Shown: positions 21,108-30,580 of the stretch, in pieces | Layout: every line of letters starts with the position of its first letter | Numbering within the stretch: position 1 is the first letter of the stretch | Assembly: GCF_021234875.1 (NCBI RefSeq) | Contig: NZ_JAJQVM010000019.1 | Location: forward strand, 45,762 to 109,761 | Source: Marinibactrum halimedae | GTDB taxonomy: Bacteria; Pseudomonadota; Gammaproteobacteria; Pseudomonadales; Cellvibrionaceae | DNA length: 64,000 nt | Direction of reading: 5' to 3' | Made by a program: the position numbers and the translations under genes | Notes under the pieces: model-generated | What the model saw: only the letters and a program-made list of their open reading frames with translations | What the model was told of the DNA's origin: nothing | Database searches by the model: none

Positions 21108-21647
21108 GTGGAACAGTATCGAGGTACAACCATACTTTCTATCCGACGCAACAACACCGTTGTGATCGGTGGAGATGGCCAAGTCTCTCTTGGCAACACC
21201 ATCATGAAGGGCAATGCCCGTAAAGTTCGCCGCCTTTACCGAGATCAAGTACTGGCAGGCTTTGCTGGCGGCACCGCAGATGCCTTCACCCTTTTCGAGC
21301 GATTTGAAGCCAAACTAGAGGCCCACAACGGTCAATTGGTCCGCGCGGCGGTGGAATTGGCAAAAGACTGGCGTACCGATCGCGCACTGCGTCGATTAGA
21401 AGCCTTACTGGCCGTTGCCGACAAAGATGCCTCATTGATCATTACCGGTAATGGTGACGTCATCCAACCGGAAGACGACCTCATCGCCATCGGTTCTGGC
21501 GGCACGTTTGCCCAATCGGCAGCACGAGCATTGCTGGATAACACCGAGATGGATGCCAAGTCCATCGTGCAACAAGGGCTGAAAATTGCCGGTGATATTT
21601 GTGTGTACACCAACCACAACAACACCATTGAAGAGCTGAGTTACTGA
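21108..21647 (+). CDS. hslV: HslV, proteolytic subunit of the HslVU protease
   Basis: Threonine peptidase that forms the two-ring core of the ATP-dependent HslUV (ClpYQ) protease. The start is GTG at 21108 with the sequence MEQYRG before TTILSIRR; the catalytic nucleophile is the first threonine (residue 7), so a six-residue propeptide must be removed. In E. coli only the initiator Met precedes the threonine. [29 protein letters not shown] and [16 protein letters not shown] are conserved family segments. 179 residues. First gene of hslVU behind a sigma-32 promoter; expected heat-inducible. Confidence 0.95.
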   Translation: MEQYRGTTILSIRRNNTVVIGGDGQVSLGNTIMKGNARKVRRLYRDQVLAGFAGGTADAFTLFERFEAKLEAHNGQLVRAAVELAKDWRTDRALRRLEALLAVADKDASLIITGNGDVIQPEDDLIAIGSGGTFAQSAARALLDNTEMDAKSIVQQGLKIAGDICVYTNHNNTIEELSY

Positions 21648-21747
21648 GGCTCAAACGAGCCAGACAAAACGCCTAAAAATACTTATTACTCCCCCCGCGT
21701 CCGCTTTAATTTGTTGAGCGTGCGCGGCTCAGTTACCGGAATTCAAC

Positions 21748-23058
21748 ATGTCAAACATGACCCCACGTGAGATTGTTCACGAACTCGATCGACACATTGT
21801 TGGCCAACAGGAAGCCAAACGGGCCGTCGCCATTGCACTTCGCAACCGCTGGCGCCGCCAGCAACTCAATGAAGAAATGCGCAACGAAATCACCCCTAAA
21901 AATATTTTGATGATTGGCCCTACCGGCGTCGGCAAAACCGAAATCGCACGACGCTTAGCGAAACTGGCCAATGCACCGTTCATCAAAGTCGAGGCCACTA
22001 AATTTACCGAAGTGGGTTACGTTGGTCGCGACGTGGAATCCATCATTCGCGACTTGGTAGACATGTCCATCAAGATGCATCGCGAGCAAGAGAAAGAAAA
22101 AGTCAAACATCGCGCCGCCGACGCCGCCGAAGAGCGAGTTCTGGATGCCTTACTGCCACCGGCACGGGGTGAAGAGTCTGCCGAAAGCAGCACACGTCAA
22201 CTGTTCCGTAAAAAATTGCGCGAAGGCGAGCTCGACGATAAAGAAATCGAAATTGATGTAGAAGCCACCAAGGTCGGGGTGGAAATAATGGCCCCTCCCG
22301 GTATGGAAGAGATGACCAGCCAACTGCAAAACATGTTCTCTTCCATGAACACCGGCAAAACTAAAAAATCCAAACTCACTGTAAAGCAAGCCATGAAATT
22401 GCTGTGCGATGAGGAAGCCAGCAAGCTCATCAACGAAGAAGAAACCAAGTCCAAAGCCATTGAAGCAGCGGAACAAAACGGCATCGTCTTTATTGATGAA
22501 ATCGACAAGGTCGCCAAACGCGAAGGGGCCAGCGGCGCGGATGTCTCTCGTGAAGGGGTTCAACGAGACCTGTTACCGCTGATCGAAGGCTGCACCATCA
22601 GCACTAAGCACGGCATGATTAAAACAGACCATATTCTGTTTATCACCTCTGGGGCCTTCCACCTGTCAAAGCCGTCAGATTTGATTCCCGAGCTGCAAGG
22701 TCGTCTACCCATCCGTGTCGAGCTATCTGCATTAACACCTGAAGACTTCGAGCGTATTTTGACTGAACCCAATGCTTCATTAACCGAGCAACAACAGGCG
22801 CTATTGGAAACCGAAGGTGTAAAAATCGAATTCACCGAAGACGGTATTCGTCAAATTGCCGAAACCGCTTTCCGTGTGAACGAGACTACCGAAAACATCG
22901 GTGCGAGACGCCTTCATACCGTCATGGAGCGCTTACTGGAAGAAGTCTCTTTTGATGCCGGAAACAAAGATTCGGCCATTATTATTAACGCCGAGTTTGT
23001 GGACACCCAACTCAAAGAGTTATCCCATGACGAAGACTTGAGCCGTTTTATTCTCTAG
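21748..23058 (+). CDS. hslU: HslU, ATPase subunit of the HslVU protease
   Basis: AAA+ unfoldase that feeds substrates to HslV. The 436-residue protein has Walker A GPTGVGKT at 57–64, Walker B FIDEIDK near 247–253, an intermediate (I) domain between them, and sensor-2 region [16 protein letters not shown]. The C-terminal tail ends DLSRFIL, the peptide that inserts in HslV to activate it. 100 bp downstream of hslV, same transcript. Confidence 0.97.
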   Translation: MSNMTPREIVHELDRHIVGQQEAKRAVAIALRNRWRRQQLNEEMRNEITPKNILMIGPTGVGKTEIARRLAKLANAPFIKVEATKFTEVGYVGRDVESIIRDLVDMSIKMHREQEKEKVKHRAADAAEERVLDALLPPARGEESAESSTRQLFRKKLREGELDDKEIEIDVEATKVGVEIMAPPGMEEMTSQLQNMFSSMNTGKTKKSKLTVKQAMKLLCDEEASKLINEEETKSKAIEAAEQNGIVFIDEIDKVAKREGASGADVSREGVQRDLLPLIEGCTISTKHGMIKTDHILFITSGAFHLSKPSDLIPELQGRLPIRVELSALTPEDFERILTEPNASLTEQQQALLETEGVKIEFTEDGIRQIAETAFRVNETTENIGARRLHTVMERLLEEVSFDAGNKDSAIIINAEFVDTQLKELSHDEDLSRFIL

Positions 23059-23106
23059 TCTTTAGGTACACGTAGTCTTTAGGTACACGTAGTCTTTAGG
23101 TACAAC
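23056..23106 (+). repeat. Three tandem 17-bp units starting at the hslU stop codon
   Basis: TAGTCTTTAGGTACACG at 23056–23072 and 23073–23089, and a third copy 23090–23106 ending AC in place of CG. The first TAG is the hslU stop codon, so the array begins exactly at the end of the gene. It resembles a short slippage or duplication array. Confidence 0.9.
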
Positions 23107-23237
23107 CCTACTTTAAGCACCATTTTTTATACAACACCTACTGCGACGATGAGGATTCATCACGCAGCGGGTGTGAGTTTTCCTTAACCCAAATTGTACA
23201 ACTGCGTACACCCACTCGAATTTCTCACTCTTCCCTT

Positions 23238-23645
23238 ATGCCTGCTTCAAACACCAATCACAAACCTCAGCATCTAAAGTGGCAAAAAAAAAGTCACTGC
23301 TTGGAACTGATTTACGAATCCAATGAAGCATCATTCACCTATACACTGACGGCGGAATTTTTACGAGTACACTCACCGTCTGCTGATGTCAGAGGTCATG
23401 GCAATGAAGACAGCGTATTGCAAGCAGGAAAGAAAGGCGTGGAAATCACTCATATCGCCATGTCAGGTCACTATGGCATTAACATCCACTTTAATGACAA
23501 TCACCATACCGGCATTTACACATGGTCCTATTTGAAAGACCTATGTACTCATCAACAAAGCCTGTGGGAAACGTATTTAGAGAAGCTTCACGAGGCCGGA
23601 CTGACCCGTGAGGCGAATACTCAAGTCATCAGATTCCCCAAATAA
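23238..23645 (+). CDS. DUF971 (gamma-butyrobetaine hydroxylase N-terminal-like) protein
   Basis: A 135-residue protein of the DUF971/GBBH-like N-terminal family. The core HCLELIYESNEASFTYTLTAEFLRVHSPSADV, split here by its conserved LRVHSPSADVRGHG, is followed by GHYGINIHFNDNHHTGIYTW. The domain is found alone in many proteobacteria and fused to hydroxylases or Mrp-type ATPases elsewhere; its job as a stand-alone protein is not established. It follows hslU, as in Pseudomonas. No strong ribosome site was seen at the chosen ATG. Confidence 0.8.
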   Translation: MPASNTNHKPQHLKWQKKSHCLELIYESNEASFTYTLTAEFLRVHSPSADVRGHGNEDSVLQAGKKGVEITHIAMSGHYGINIHFNDNHHTGIYTWSYLKDLCTHQQSLWETYLEKLHEAGLTREANTQVIRFPK

Positions 23646-23727
23646 GTCTATTCTCTTCTTGATAACCCGAACGATCCATCGCAAATTGATTGGTAAATAA
23701 GCTAATCAGTTCAACTTTGGTCTAATT

Positions 23728-23745
23728 GCGTCATGGAAATGTCAT
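23728..23745 (+). promoter_or_regulatory. Possible PhoB box upstream of dgkA
   Basis: GCGTCAT and ATGTCAT are separated by GGAA, giving two GTCAT direct repeats exactly 11 bp apart, as in PhoB boxes; 11 of 14 consensus positions match. It is 95 bp upstream of the dgkA start. No convincing -10 sits at the usual distance. Downstream, GCTCA and TGAGC (23788–23802) form a small inverted repeat. Confidence 0.35.
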
Positions 23746-23839
23746 CACATCTGAAAGGGATTGTGGCATCCTTGCCGCTAGGTTTATGCTCAAACTATGA
23801 GCAAATTGTTTTTCTATCCCGCATTATGAGGCACGCAAT

Positions 23840-24271
23840 ATGGCGGAGAATCCGCAATCTTTCGAAACGGGCACGATGGACGCCCTAGATGACGATGCAA
23901 CGGTTTATGGTATTAAAACCAGCGTTTCACCCATTACACGTTTCTATAACGCTACCCGTTATTCCATCAAAGGACTAAAAGCCACCTTTTTTTACGAACA
24001 GGCTTTCCGCTTTGAGGTCTACGCCCTCGCTGCGGCAATTCCTCTCAGCTATTTAGTAGCCGACTCTGCACTGGATTACGTCTTGCTTCTTGGCAGTATC
24101 ATTTTTGTGATGATTGTGGAATTACTGAATACCGGTGTAGAAATGGTGGTCGATAGAATTGGTGTAGAGCACCATGAGTTATCTGGCAGAGCCAAAGACG
24201 CCGGATCTGCCGCCGTTTTTTTGGCTATTCTTCTTTCGCTGTCAATTTGGGTGACTCTCGCCCTGACATGA
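23840..24271 (+). CDS. dgkA: Diacylglycerol kinase DgkA
   Basis: Small integral-membrane kinase that phosphorylates diacylglycerol to phosphatidate, recycling lipid released by envelope-modifying transferases. 143 residues, with an N-terminal extension of about 25 residues before the core. Three membrane helices; the catalytic signature is VELLNTGVEMVVDRI followed by SGRAKDAGSAAV. GAGG stands 8 bases before the ATG. It ends only 7 bp from the convergent polymerase gene, with no terminator between them. Possible phosphate control is suggested by an upstream PhoB-like box. Confidence 0.93.
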   Translation: MAENPQSFETGTMDALDDDATVYGIKTSVSPITRFYNATRYSIKGLKATFFYEQAFRFEVYALAAAIPLSYLVADSALDYVLLLGSIIFVMIVELLNTGVEMVVDRIGVEHHELSGRAKDAGSAAVFLAILLSLSIWVTLALT

Positions 24272-24278
24272 CCCCGAA

Positions 24279-25820
24279 CTAATGCGGCCCCGCCCCCAAA
24301 CGATGCGTCGTTGCAACACCCGGCGGGGCTTGAGCGGCAGCCGCAACCGCAGTGTCGGCTACCGGCTTTTTAACACCCAAATCCGCTGTTTGCTTGATAT
24401 AGCCTGAAATCATTGCCAATGTGAACCAAACATAGTCCATAAGGTAAGCAACAGGGCTCACAGTGGCAATCACCACTGCCAGTCCACAAATCATACCAAT
24501 CAAAATCGTGCCAACGTGGTAGCGCTCGTCCCCCACCTTCTCAAGAGCCGATACGCGAGAAAACATCTTAAAGATGGCATACAAGAACATCCCTAAAAAC
24601 AGGAATAACCCCACTGCCCCATACTGCAACAGTGTTTTTAGGTATGTATTAACAAAATCAACAATACCCTGCCCTTGCATCATGGTTTCCACCAATACCT
24701 CATTGGATCGGTAAAACGGTGTGCCCAATAGGGGGTTACGAGAGATCGCATCAACCGAATTCACAACCAGTTGCGCTCGATAGTCGAATGTCCCCTCTTC
24801 ATCCATCCCAGATAGCGTTTCCATGGCGAGGTACACCACCACAACCCCAACCACAACGCCAAACTTGTAGAACGATTTCCACCCTTTGCTCGGAAAATGG
24901 AAATAAAACCCTGCTGCCAAGGCAATCAAGCACGTTAAGATCGCCCCTCGGCTATCCGTAAACAACAGAGCCAATGTCATCACGCCCATGACCATATAAC
25001 CGAAAAAGTTCTGCTGCTTACCCAAACGTTTAATATTAAACGCCGCATAAATCATGGTGGCGATAAAGGTTCCAAAGGTAATAGGTTCAAACCAAGAGGT
25101 GGAAATCCTAAGCCCCAAACCACGGAAGTAATTTCGAATCCAAATTTTGTTGATGTTGACATCATCAATGTGACGCGCAAATTTAGCGTAGGATTTCCAA
25201 ATCAACCGCCACTCAATCACCCCTTCCACCGCAAGAATTAGGGCAGAAAATAAAATCGCAAGAATCCATCGACGATGATCGGCTTTGACGTTACTAATCA
25301 CATAGTACGGCAACCAAATATCGAGAAAAGTCATAAAGGCCGAGCGAGCCCAGAACGTTATCGAAGTATCCAGACGGAAATCCAATAACGTGGAAACAAT
25401 ACAGTAGGCAAGTACAAACTTATCTAAGGGGATGGTTTCAATGTCTTGTTTTCGCTTGCGCAATTCAAAATAGATCGGCAAGAGTACAACGAGCGCCAAC
25501 AACCGAGGGTATTCCAAGATGAACAAATAATTAATGCCCGGAAACGGCAATTTAAACTGCAAATCCGGCATGGCGACAAAAATCACCAAGTAATAAAAAA
25601 CCTTTTCATCCAATTTTTTGGGGGCAGAGTTCAAACAGACAATAATGACGGAAAAGTAAAGCAACCAAATATTAGTGGTGATCGCCCCCACCGCCACAAA
25701 AATAAACCAAGGCTTAGCCCACTGAAAGGTATCCTTTTCTTTGTAGGCAATCCTGAATAATACGCAGGCCACCGTAATGGAGGTATAAAGAATGAAAAGG
25801 GATTTAAAATCGGGGTGCAT
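24279..25820 (-). CDS. Wzy/WaaL-type O-antigen polymerase or ligase family membrane protein
   Basis: A 513-residue polytopic inner-membrane protein with about 11–12 hydrophobic helices. Near residue 300 the segment TDSRGAILTCLIALAAGF fits the SRGA element of the Wzy_C/O-antigen ligase family, next to a large periplasmic loop. In this locus it most likely polymerises flipped lipid-linked repeat units; a ligase role cannot be excluded. The C-terminal tail after the last helix is Ala/Pro-rich and probably cytoplasmic. It is the last gene of the minus arm, separated by 204 bp from the acyltransferase fusion. Confidence 0.75.
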   Translation of the reverse strand: MHPDFKSLFILYTSITVACVLFRIAYKEKDTFQWAKPWFIFVAVGAITTNIWLLYFSVIIVCLNSAPKKLDEKVFYYLVIFVAMPDLQFKLPFPGINYLFILEYPRLLALVVLLPIYFELRKRKQDIETIPLDKFVLAYCIVSTLLDFRLDTSITFWARSAFMTFLDIWLPYYVISNVKADHRRWILAILFSALILAVEGVIEWRLIWKSYAKFARHIDDVNINKIWIRNYFRGLGLRISTSWFEPITFGTFIATMIYAAFNIKRLGKQQNFFGYMVMGVMTLALLFTDSRGAILTCLIALAAGFYFHFPSKGWKSFYKFGVVVGVVVVYLAMETLSGMDEEGTFDYRAQLVVNSVDAISRNPLLGTPFYRSNEVLVETMMQGQGIVDFVNTYLKTLLQYGAVGLFLFLGMFLYAIFKMFSRVSALEKVGDERYHVGTILIGMICGLAVVIATVSPVAYLMDYVWFTLAMISGYIKQTADLGVKKPVADTAVAAAAQAPPGVATTHRLGAGPH

Positions 25821-25950
25821 GGGTCGTTAAGCCTAACGTAATGGTTCTAATTTTGCGCACTCAACAGTGCTCGCTACCAACATCCTAACTGTGAGTATTG
25901 GCCAAACGAGAAGAGCTTTCCGTACAATCGCTCATCCTGACTCATCTTTC

Positions 25951-25979
25951 AGCCGAGCAAAAAATCATACGGCTCGGCT
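25951..25979. repeat. Inverted repeat between acyltransferase fusion and polymerase gene
   Basis: AGCCGAGC and GCTCGGCT around a 13-base loop, 46 bp past the stop of the upstream minus-strand gene. No T run follows on the minus strand, so it may be an mRNA-protecting hairpin or a weak terminator. Confidence 0.5.
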
Positions 25980-26024
25980 AAATACATCAATCAACAACGC
26001 CCCACTATAAAGCAGAATCGCCCT

Positions 26025-28784
26025 CTATTTGGAGTAGTTTAATTTATAGCATTTCACAATGAGCACACCAGATACCGATATAAAGGCAAGCAATGTGATC
26101 AATAACGCAATATTCTTACTCAACCCCAAAGAGGCCAGCAAGTGTTTCACTGGAATCACCATTTCATGGGCAAGGAACATTGGGAAGGCTAAAAATCCGA
26201 TACACGCGATAATATCAACAACTAATTTTACCCACTCACAACCTTCGGTTTTGGGAAGTACGTAACGCTCAACACCACGATAAAGCAACAAAATGGCCCC
26301 GAAATAGAATAGCCACTTCCAACCCGATACTGTAGTCGATGGCCACATCCACCACTTTTCGGACTCGCCATACACCATGGATAACATCACCGACGCTACG
26401 ATGCACAAGCCTCCGATCAAAGCCATGCTGTTAACCCAATTAGCGGTGGAATGATCGACAGAAGAACTTTGCTCATTGGAATTCAGTCCGGTAGTACCCA
26501 GCGCTGCTTGTGCATCACGAGCATAAGTGAGCGCAATACCAAACGCCATTCCCCAGAAGACCCCAGAGCACATGTTAAAATAACTGTACTTGGCCGCGAT
26601 AATAAGCTTACCTAACTCAACCAAACCTTCTGCGCGTACATCAACCAAAGGATACATCCACTGCAGATAAATCAGATGAGAAATAAACCCAAGAACAAGC
26701 GCCACCAGTACAGGCGCTCGGCTTTTCTTGAGTAACCAAAACCATCCATACAAAGATAATGTGGCCACAAAATAAAAAGAAAGCACACTGTAAAAGCTGT
26801 TTGTGAAGTGCGTAAACGTTAACTCAGTACCTCCTACCCAGGCCGCTAATATTCGCAGAACGGCCAGCAGCGAAATCCCCCCTCCCAAGAAGAGAGCAAT
26901 ATTGATCACCAATTGCCGTATTCGTGAAGGGCGTTGGACAAATTGAGGATAAAAAGCATAACCAATCGCCACCCCATACATAATCGCAAAACCTGGGGTG
27001 CCCGCTGCAAACAGTGGGGCAAAGCCACCCTCTAGTTTTTTGAAAACACCTGGCAGACGCTCGAAAATACCTCCAGACCAATGGGCAAAAATAACGGCTA
27101 ACACCAACAGACCACGAAGGAAGCGAATATTCTGATTATCAAAAATCTTAACCGTAACCGATTGGTCTACGGGAACCGCCTCATTTCCGCAATCTTCCCG
27201 CGCTAATTGCGCAATCGTCTTTCCCTGCAGCATGCCTTTACACACTTGCTCAGGAATTCCCAGCTTTCGCATTCGCAAACTGGCCGAAATAGCGGTAAGA
27301 GAATCTCCACCTAAATCCATGAAGCTCTCGTCGTAACCCACTTCATCGATCCCTAAAATATCCTGCCAAAGCGTTGAAATTTCTTCGGCTCGCGCCAAAG
27401 CTGCTCCAGCCAGCCTCGGTGAAGAGCTAGTACCCGCAACTTCACCGCGAGGTTGACGCTCTTTAGTCGACGCGCCTTTCGATTGAGCGCTCTGCTGGGC
27501 CGATGCATTCTCTTGATAATATTGGGTCAGCTTTTTACGCTGCACTTTTCCCGTCGGCGTCACGGGCAAGATGTCAATTTCAATGGTTTTAATACTGCCC
27601 TTGGCGTTGACCTTTAAGGTTTGCAACACCTGCTCTGCAACCGCCACTAACTGATCTAAACTCGCCGCGCAATCAGGTTCACGGGCTATCAACACCGCTT
27701 CCCCTCTCATCGCATCCGGTACTTTGGCACAACAAAATCCAACTTTAACATCCAGTTGCGAACGGATTTCACGCTCTAAAGCGTCAGGAGAAATTTTAAC
27801 ACCACCACAATTAATCAAATCATCAGCGCGCCCAAGGTAATACAGAAATGAATGATCAATTCGCCCCTGATCACTGGTAATTAACCAACCCTCTTCGTCC
27901 ACATTCGGGGTCAGCTTTCCTTCCACCATTAATGTTTTCGCAACATGCGAGCCTTTAATCGCAATACGACCAGTGTCGGTAATTTTAAATTGGGTATCGC
28001 CTACCGTCGTGCCCACAGACTCCAATATGCTGCCTGATTCTTCATGAATTTTAAGAAAGGTGGTACGAGAGGCTTCTGTTAATCCATAATGCTGAACAAT
28101 TTTGGCATTGGGGAAAGTATGCTTCAGTAACTCTTTCTCCGCTTGGCTCATGTATTGACTGCCAATCTCAATCCACTTTAATTGCCTTGCCTCATCACCA
28201 AAAAGATCCAAGTGCTGAAATAAAACGCGGAATAAACTGGGGACCGCAGAGAATGCATTAATTTTTCCTTCACTCAATAGCTGTTGTATTTCTAAGGGGT
28301 TAAAACCATGCTCAGGAATATAAAATTCGCCCCCCACATCGGATACAACACGGCAACGACCAAAACCAAACGAATGATAAACGGGAACACCTATGTATTC
28401 ACGAATGGAGTCGTCCATCTCCATCACCAGCTTTAAACGATCTACCACATCCGCAAGATTGCGATGAGAAATCATTACACCTTTGGGGGCACCTTCTGTA
28501 CCAGAGGTAAACGAAACTTGCGCGATATCATCTGAGTAAATATTGCTAAATTGGATTTTTTTCCAACCGTGGGATAACGCAGGGTTCACAATATTTTGAA
28601 CACCACCTAACCTGATACGCTCTTGGTCGTCCTCTTCTCGCAGCAACACAACGCGCTTGCCTGCCGTAAACGCAGACAACACTTCTTCAACAAAGGCAAT
28701 GGAGTTTTTAGCCACCACACCTACTGTGCCCGTTCCCGATTTTATTTCCGTCTGTTCCTGTGCTTTTTTCATTTCACTAACCAT
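26025..28784 (-). CDS. Adenylation–carrier–membrane acyltransferase fusion protein
   Basis: A 919-residue three-part protein. Residues about 20–425 are an ANL adenylation domain: A3 motif FTSGTEGAPKGVMISH at 92–107, YGLTEASR at 233–240, GRADDLINCGGVKISP at 318–333, and the A10 motif TPTGKVQRKK with the catalytic lysine at 413. Its N-terminal subdomain is short; A3 sits about 60–80 residues earlier than usual. Residues 460–535 are a phosphopantetheine carrier with DLGGDSLTA, Ser495 being the attachment site. Residues 551–919 are a polytopic acyltransferase-3 domain, starting with IRFLRGLLVLAVIFAHW, where Arg557 and His568 match the family's conserved first-helix Arg and His. Inferred action: activate an acyl or amino acid, load it on its own carrier and pass it through the membrane domain to the polysaccharide. 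The substrate is unknown. It lies within the polysaccharide locus. Confidence 0.82.
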   Translation of the reverse strand: MVSEMKKAQEQTEIKSGTGTVGVVAKNSIAFVEEVLSAFTAGKRVVLLREEDDQERIRLGGVQNIVNPALSHGWKKIQFSNIYSDDIAQVSFTSGTEGAPKGVMISHRNLADVVDRLKLVMEMDDSIREYIGVPVYHSFGFGRCRVVSDVGGEFYIPEHGFNPLEIQQLLSEGKINAFSAVPSLFRVLFQHLDLFGDEARQLKWIEIGSQYMSQAEKELLKHTFPNAKIVQHYGLTEASRTTFLKIHEESGSILESVGTTVGDTQFKITDTGRIAIKGSHVAKTLMVEGKLTPNVDEEGWLITSDQGRIDHSFLYYLGRADDLINCGGVKISPDALEREIRSQLDVKVGFCCAKVPDAMRGEAVLIAREPDCAASLDQLVAVAEQVLQTLKVNAKGSIKTIEIDILPVTPTGKVQRKKLTQYYQENASAQQSAQSKGASTKERQPRGEVAGTSSSPRLAGAALARAEEISTLWQDILGIDEVGYDESFMDLGGDSLTAISASLRMRKLGIPEQVCKGMLQGKTIAQLAREDCGNEAVPVDQSVTVKIFDNQNIRFLRGLLVLAVIFAHWSGGIFERLPGVFKKLEGGFAPLFAAGTPGFAIMYGVAIGYAFYPQFVQRPSRIRQLVINIALFLGGGISLLAVLRILAAWVGGTELTFTHFTNSFYSVLSFYFVATLSLYGWFWLLKKSRAPVLVALVLGFISHLIYLQWMYPLVDVRAEGLVELGKLIIAAKYSYFNMCSGVFWGMAFGIALTYARDAQAALGTTGLNSNEQSSSVDHSTANWVNSMALIGGLCIVASVMLSMVYGESEKWWMWPSTTVSGWKWLFYFGAILLLYRGVERYVLPKTEGCEWVKLVVDIIACIGFLAFPMFLAHEMVIPVKHLLASLGLSKNIALLITLLAFISVSGVLIVKCYKLNYSK

Positions 28785-28846
28785 TCAATGGTAAACCCGA
28801 GACGAGGGCGAATCGGATAAATAACTTAACACCTTAACCCGAGGTT

Positions 28847-30478
28847 CTATTTCGGCGATTTCGCCTGTTGCCCTGAACACACACCTGCAATAGGGTCGAT
28901 ATAATCAGCAACAGCTCGATATTTTGGGTAATCGCATAAGTGACCATCGTATTCACCTAACCCCCACGAACCAAACCGATTAGATTTTTCCACATAGTTA
29001 TACATCACGATTTCATTCCCCACGACCTTTTCCCAAACAGACAAATAATCCTGATAAATATCGTACATTTGTGGATGACGATTCGCGGCATGAAAGGTTT
29101 TATTGGTGGCCTCGACACTTTTTCCACCACCATAGGCCACAAGGTGTTGTCCGGCTTCATAAGTGATGAGCTTCAGTTTGTATTGATCCGTAATGGCTTT
29201 TTGAGCTTTCAGCTCTTTTTCGATATTGCGTATAAACGAGGCTGTATTTTTAAGCACATGGGGTAACGGGTATTGTGCCGTCACCTGATTCATACTTTTT
29301 TTCAAAGACTGCTCTTCACGCTTCGTCACTGGTTTCCAGTGGTTCGTTCCACCAAAATAAGGCGCAATAGCAAATGCATCTACGTGTTTAAACGCATCTT
29401 TCCATTCCAATATATTTTTGGTTCGAGTCGGGGAAACCGCCATCCCAGAAATCACCCGTACCAGCTTAATTTCAGGCTTTAAGTGTTTTTTAACCAAATT
29501 CAACACTTCTACAGCACGCTCTGAATAAGCTCTAGCACAAGCTTGCTTAGGATTTTTGCTCAGTTTTTTTGATGCCCCAATTCCACAAAGATGCTTCGAC
29601 TGTTTGAAAAAAGAATTCCACCCTTCATTCGTGTATTCAATAAAAAGTGGCTTTGAAGAGCGATACTCGGCGTTAAGAAGCTTGGCAAACTTCTCTACAT
29701 AGTCATCATCTGCCAAGTGAGGAATAACAAACCATCCTGATACATCGAGCTGATTCGCCAAATCAATTTGATACTCCAAAGCAACCCCTTTAGGAAGGGC
29801 TTGGGTATAATATTGCTTTGGTGTGCGCTGATTCCACGTGGATACTGACGAGTTATTCGTGCGTTGCCAATCCATAAAACGGATGATTTCAAACGGACTT
29901 AACCCTTCAATAAAGGGTTGTGTAAATACTTCTTTAGAATCGAGCTCAGTCTCATGACGCAGATCCATATCCGATAAGGGCGCTCCCACTTTCACATGAG
30001 AAATGGATAACCCGAAGCCTTGTTTTGGAGCCGCTATCTCTAACCATACTTCACCGGGTTTCGTTTTAATGACTTTCGCATCACCGTCCCAGCGAAACTT
30101 TGCCTCACCTTTATAGGTAAACCGATATTTACCAGAGCGGTAATGGCCATCCAGATTAGAAAAAAAGCGGGTCATCACAAATTCGTTATCCCCCAACATT
30201 GTTGGATACCCGAATTCGCTCAATGAAGGAGACTCTTTAACATTAACCCAACGGCCATTCTCTCGACGTTTATAAATCCAAGGGCGAGATTGTTTCATGA
30301 TGTTCACGAAAGGCTGGCTGCCACTAAAATCTGCCAGCCTAGTGAGTCCTACACCGACCGGAACAGAGGCCGCCACATGAAGTGGCACAAGCAAAGAGAT
30401 ACTGATAACAAGCTGAACAAAGGCTGTTGATAAGAAAGAGATACCGTGATGATTAACATTACTTTTCGAATAACCCAT
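28847..30478 (-). CDS. Secreted glycoside-hydrolase-like protein (clan GH-A-like)
   Basis: A 543-residue exported protein: the signal segment ends near VAAS (residue ~38). The mature part has a beta-rich N-terminal portion and a TIM-barrel-like portion. Two glutamates occur in contexts typical of retaining clan GH-A enzymes: YTNEGWN (Glu285, candidate acid/base) and TYEAGQH (Glu441, candidate nucleophile), 156 residues apart. No family could be named with confidence. In this locus it could trim the polymer or release misassembled chains in the periplasm, like other polysaccharide-cluster hydrolases. It is 62 bp upstream of the acyltransferase fusion on the same strand. Confidence 0.65.
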   Translation of the reverse strand: MGYSKSNVNHHGISFLSTAFVQLVISISLLVPLHVAASVPVGVGLTRLADFSGSQPFVNIMKQSRPWIYKRRENGRWVNVKESPSLSEFGYPTMLGDNEFVMTRFFSNLDGHYRSGKYRFTYKGEAKFRWDGDAKVIKTKPGEVWLEIAAPKQGFGLSISHVKVGAPLSDMDLRHETELDSKEVFTQPFIEGLSPFEIIRFMDWQRTNNSSVSTWNQRTPKQYYTQALPKGVALEYQIDLANQLDVSGWFVIPHLADDDYVEKFAKLLNAEYRSSKPLFIEYTNEGWNSFFKQSKHLCGIGASKKLSKNPKQACARAYSERAVEVLNLVKKHLKPEIKLVRVISGMAVSPTRTKNILEWKDAFKHVDAFAIAPYFGGTNHWKPVTKREEQSLKKSMNQVTAQYPLPHVLKNTASFIRNIEKELKAQKAITDQYKLKLITYEAGQHLVAYGGGKSVEATNKTFHAANRHPQMYDIYQDYLSVWEKVVGNEIVMYNYVEKSNRFGSWGLGEYDGHLCDYPKYRAVADYIDPIAGVCSGQQAKSPK

Positions 30479-30580
30479 ACGCCACCAACAAAAATCGTAA
30501 ATACAAAACTTTTCTTTTACTTTCCAGCAGCATAAATTCCTGCAAGACAGGCTGAGTTGATGCGACTCATAATAAGTTAA

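Noticed and set aside
22150..22563. 137-codon frame opposite hslU
   Set aside because: Antisense of a highly conserved ATPase; no independent signals.
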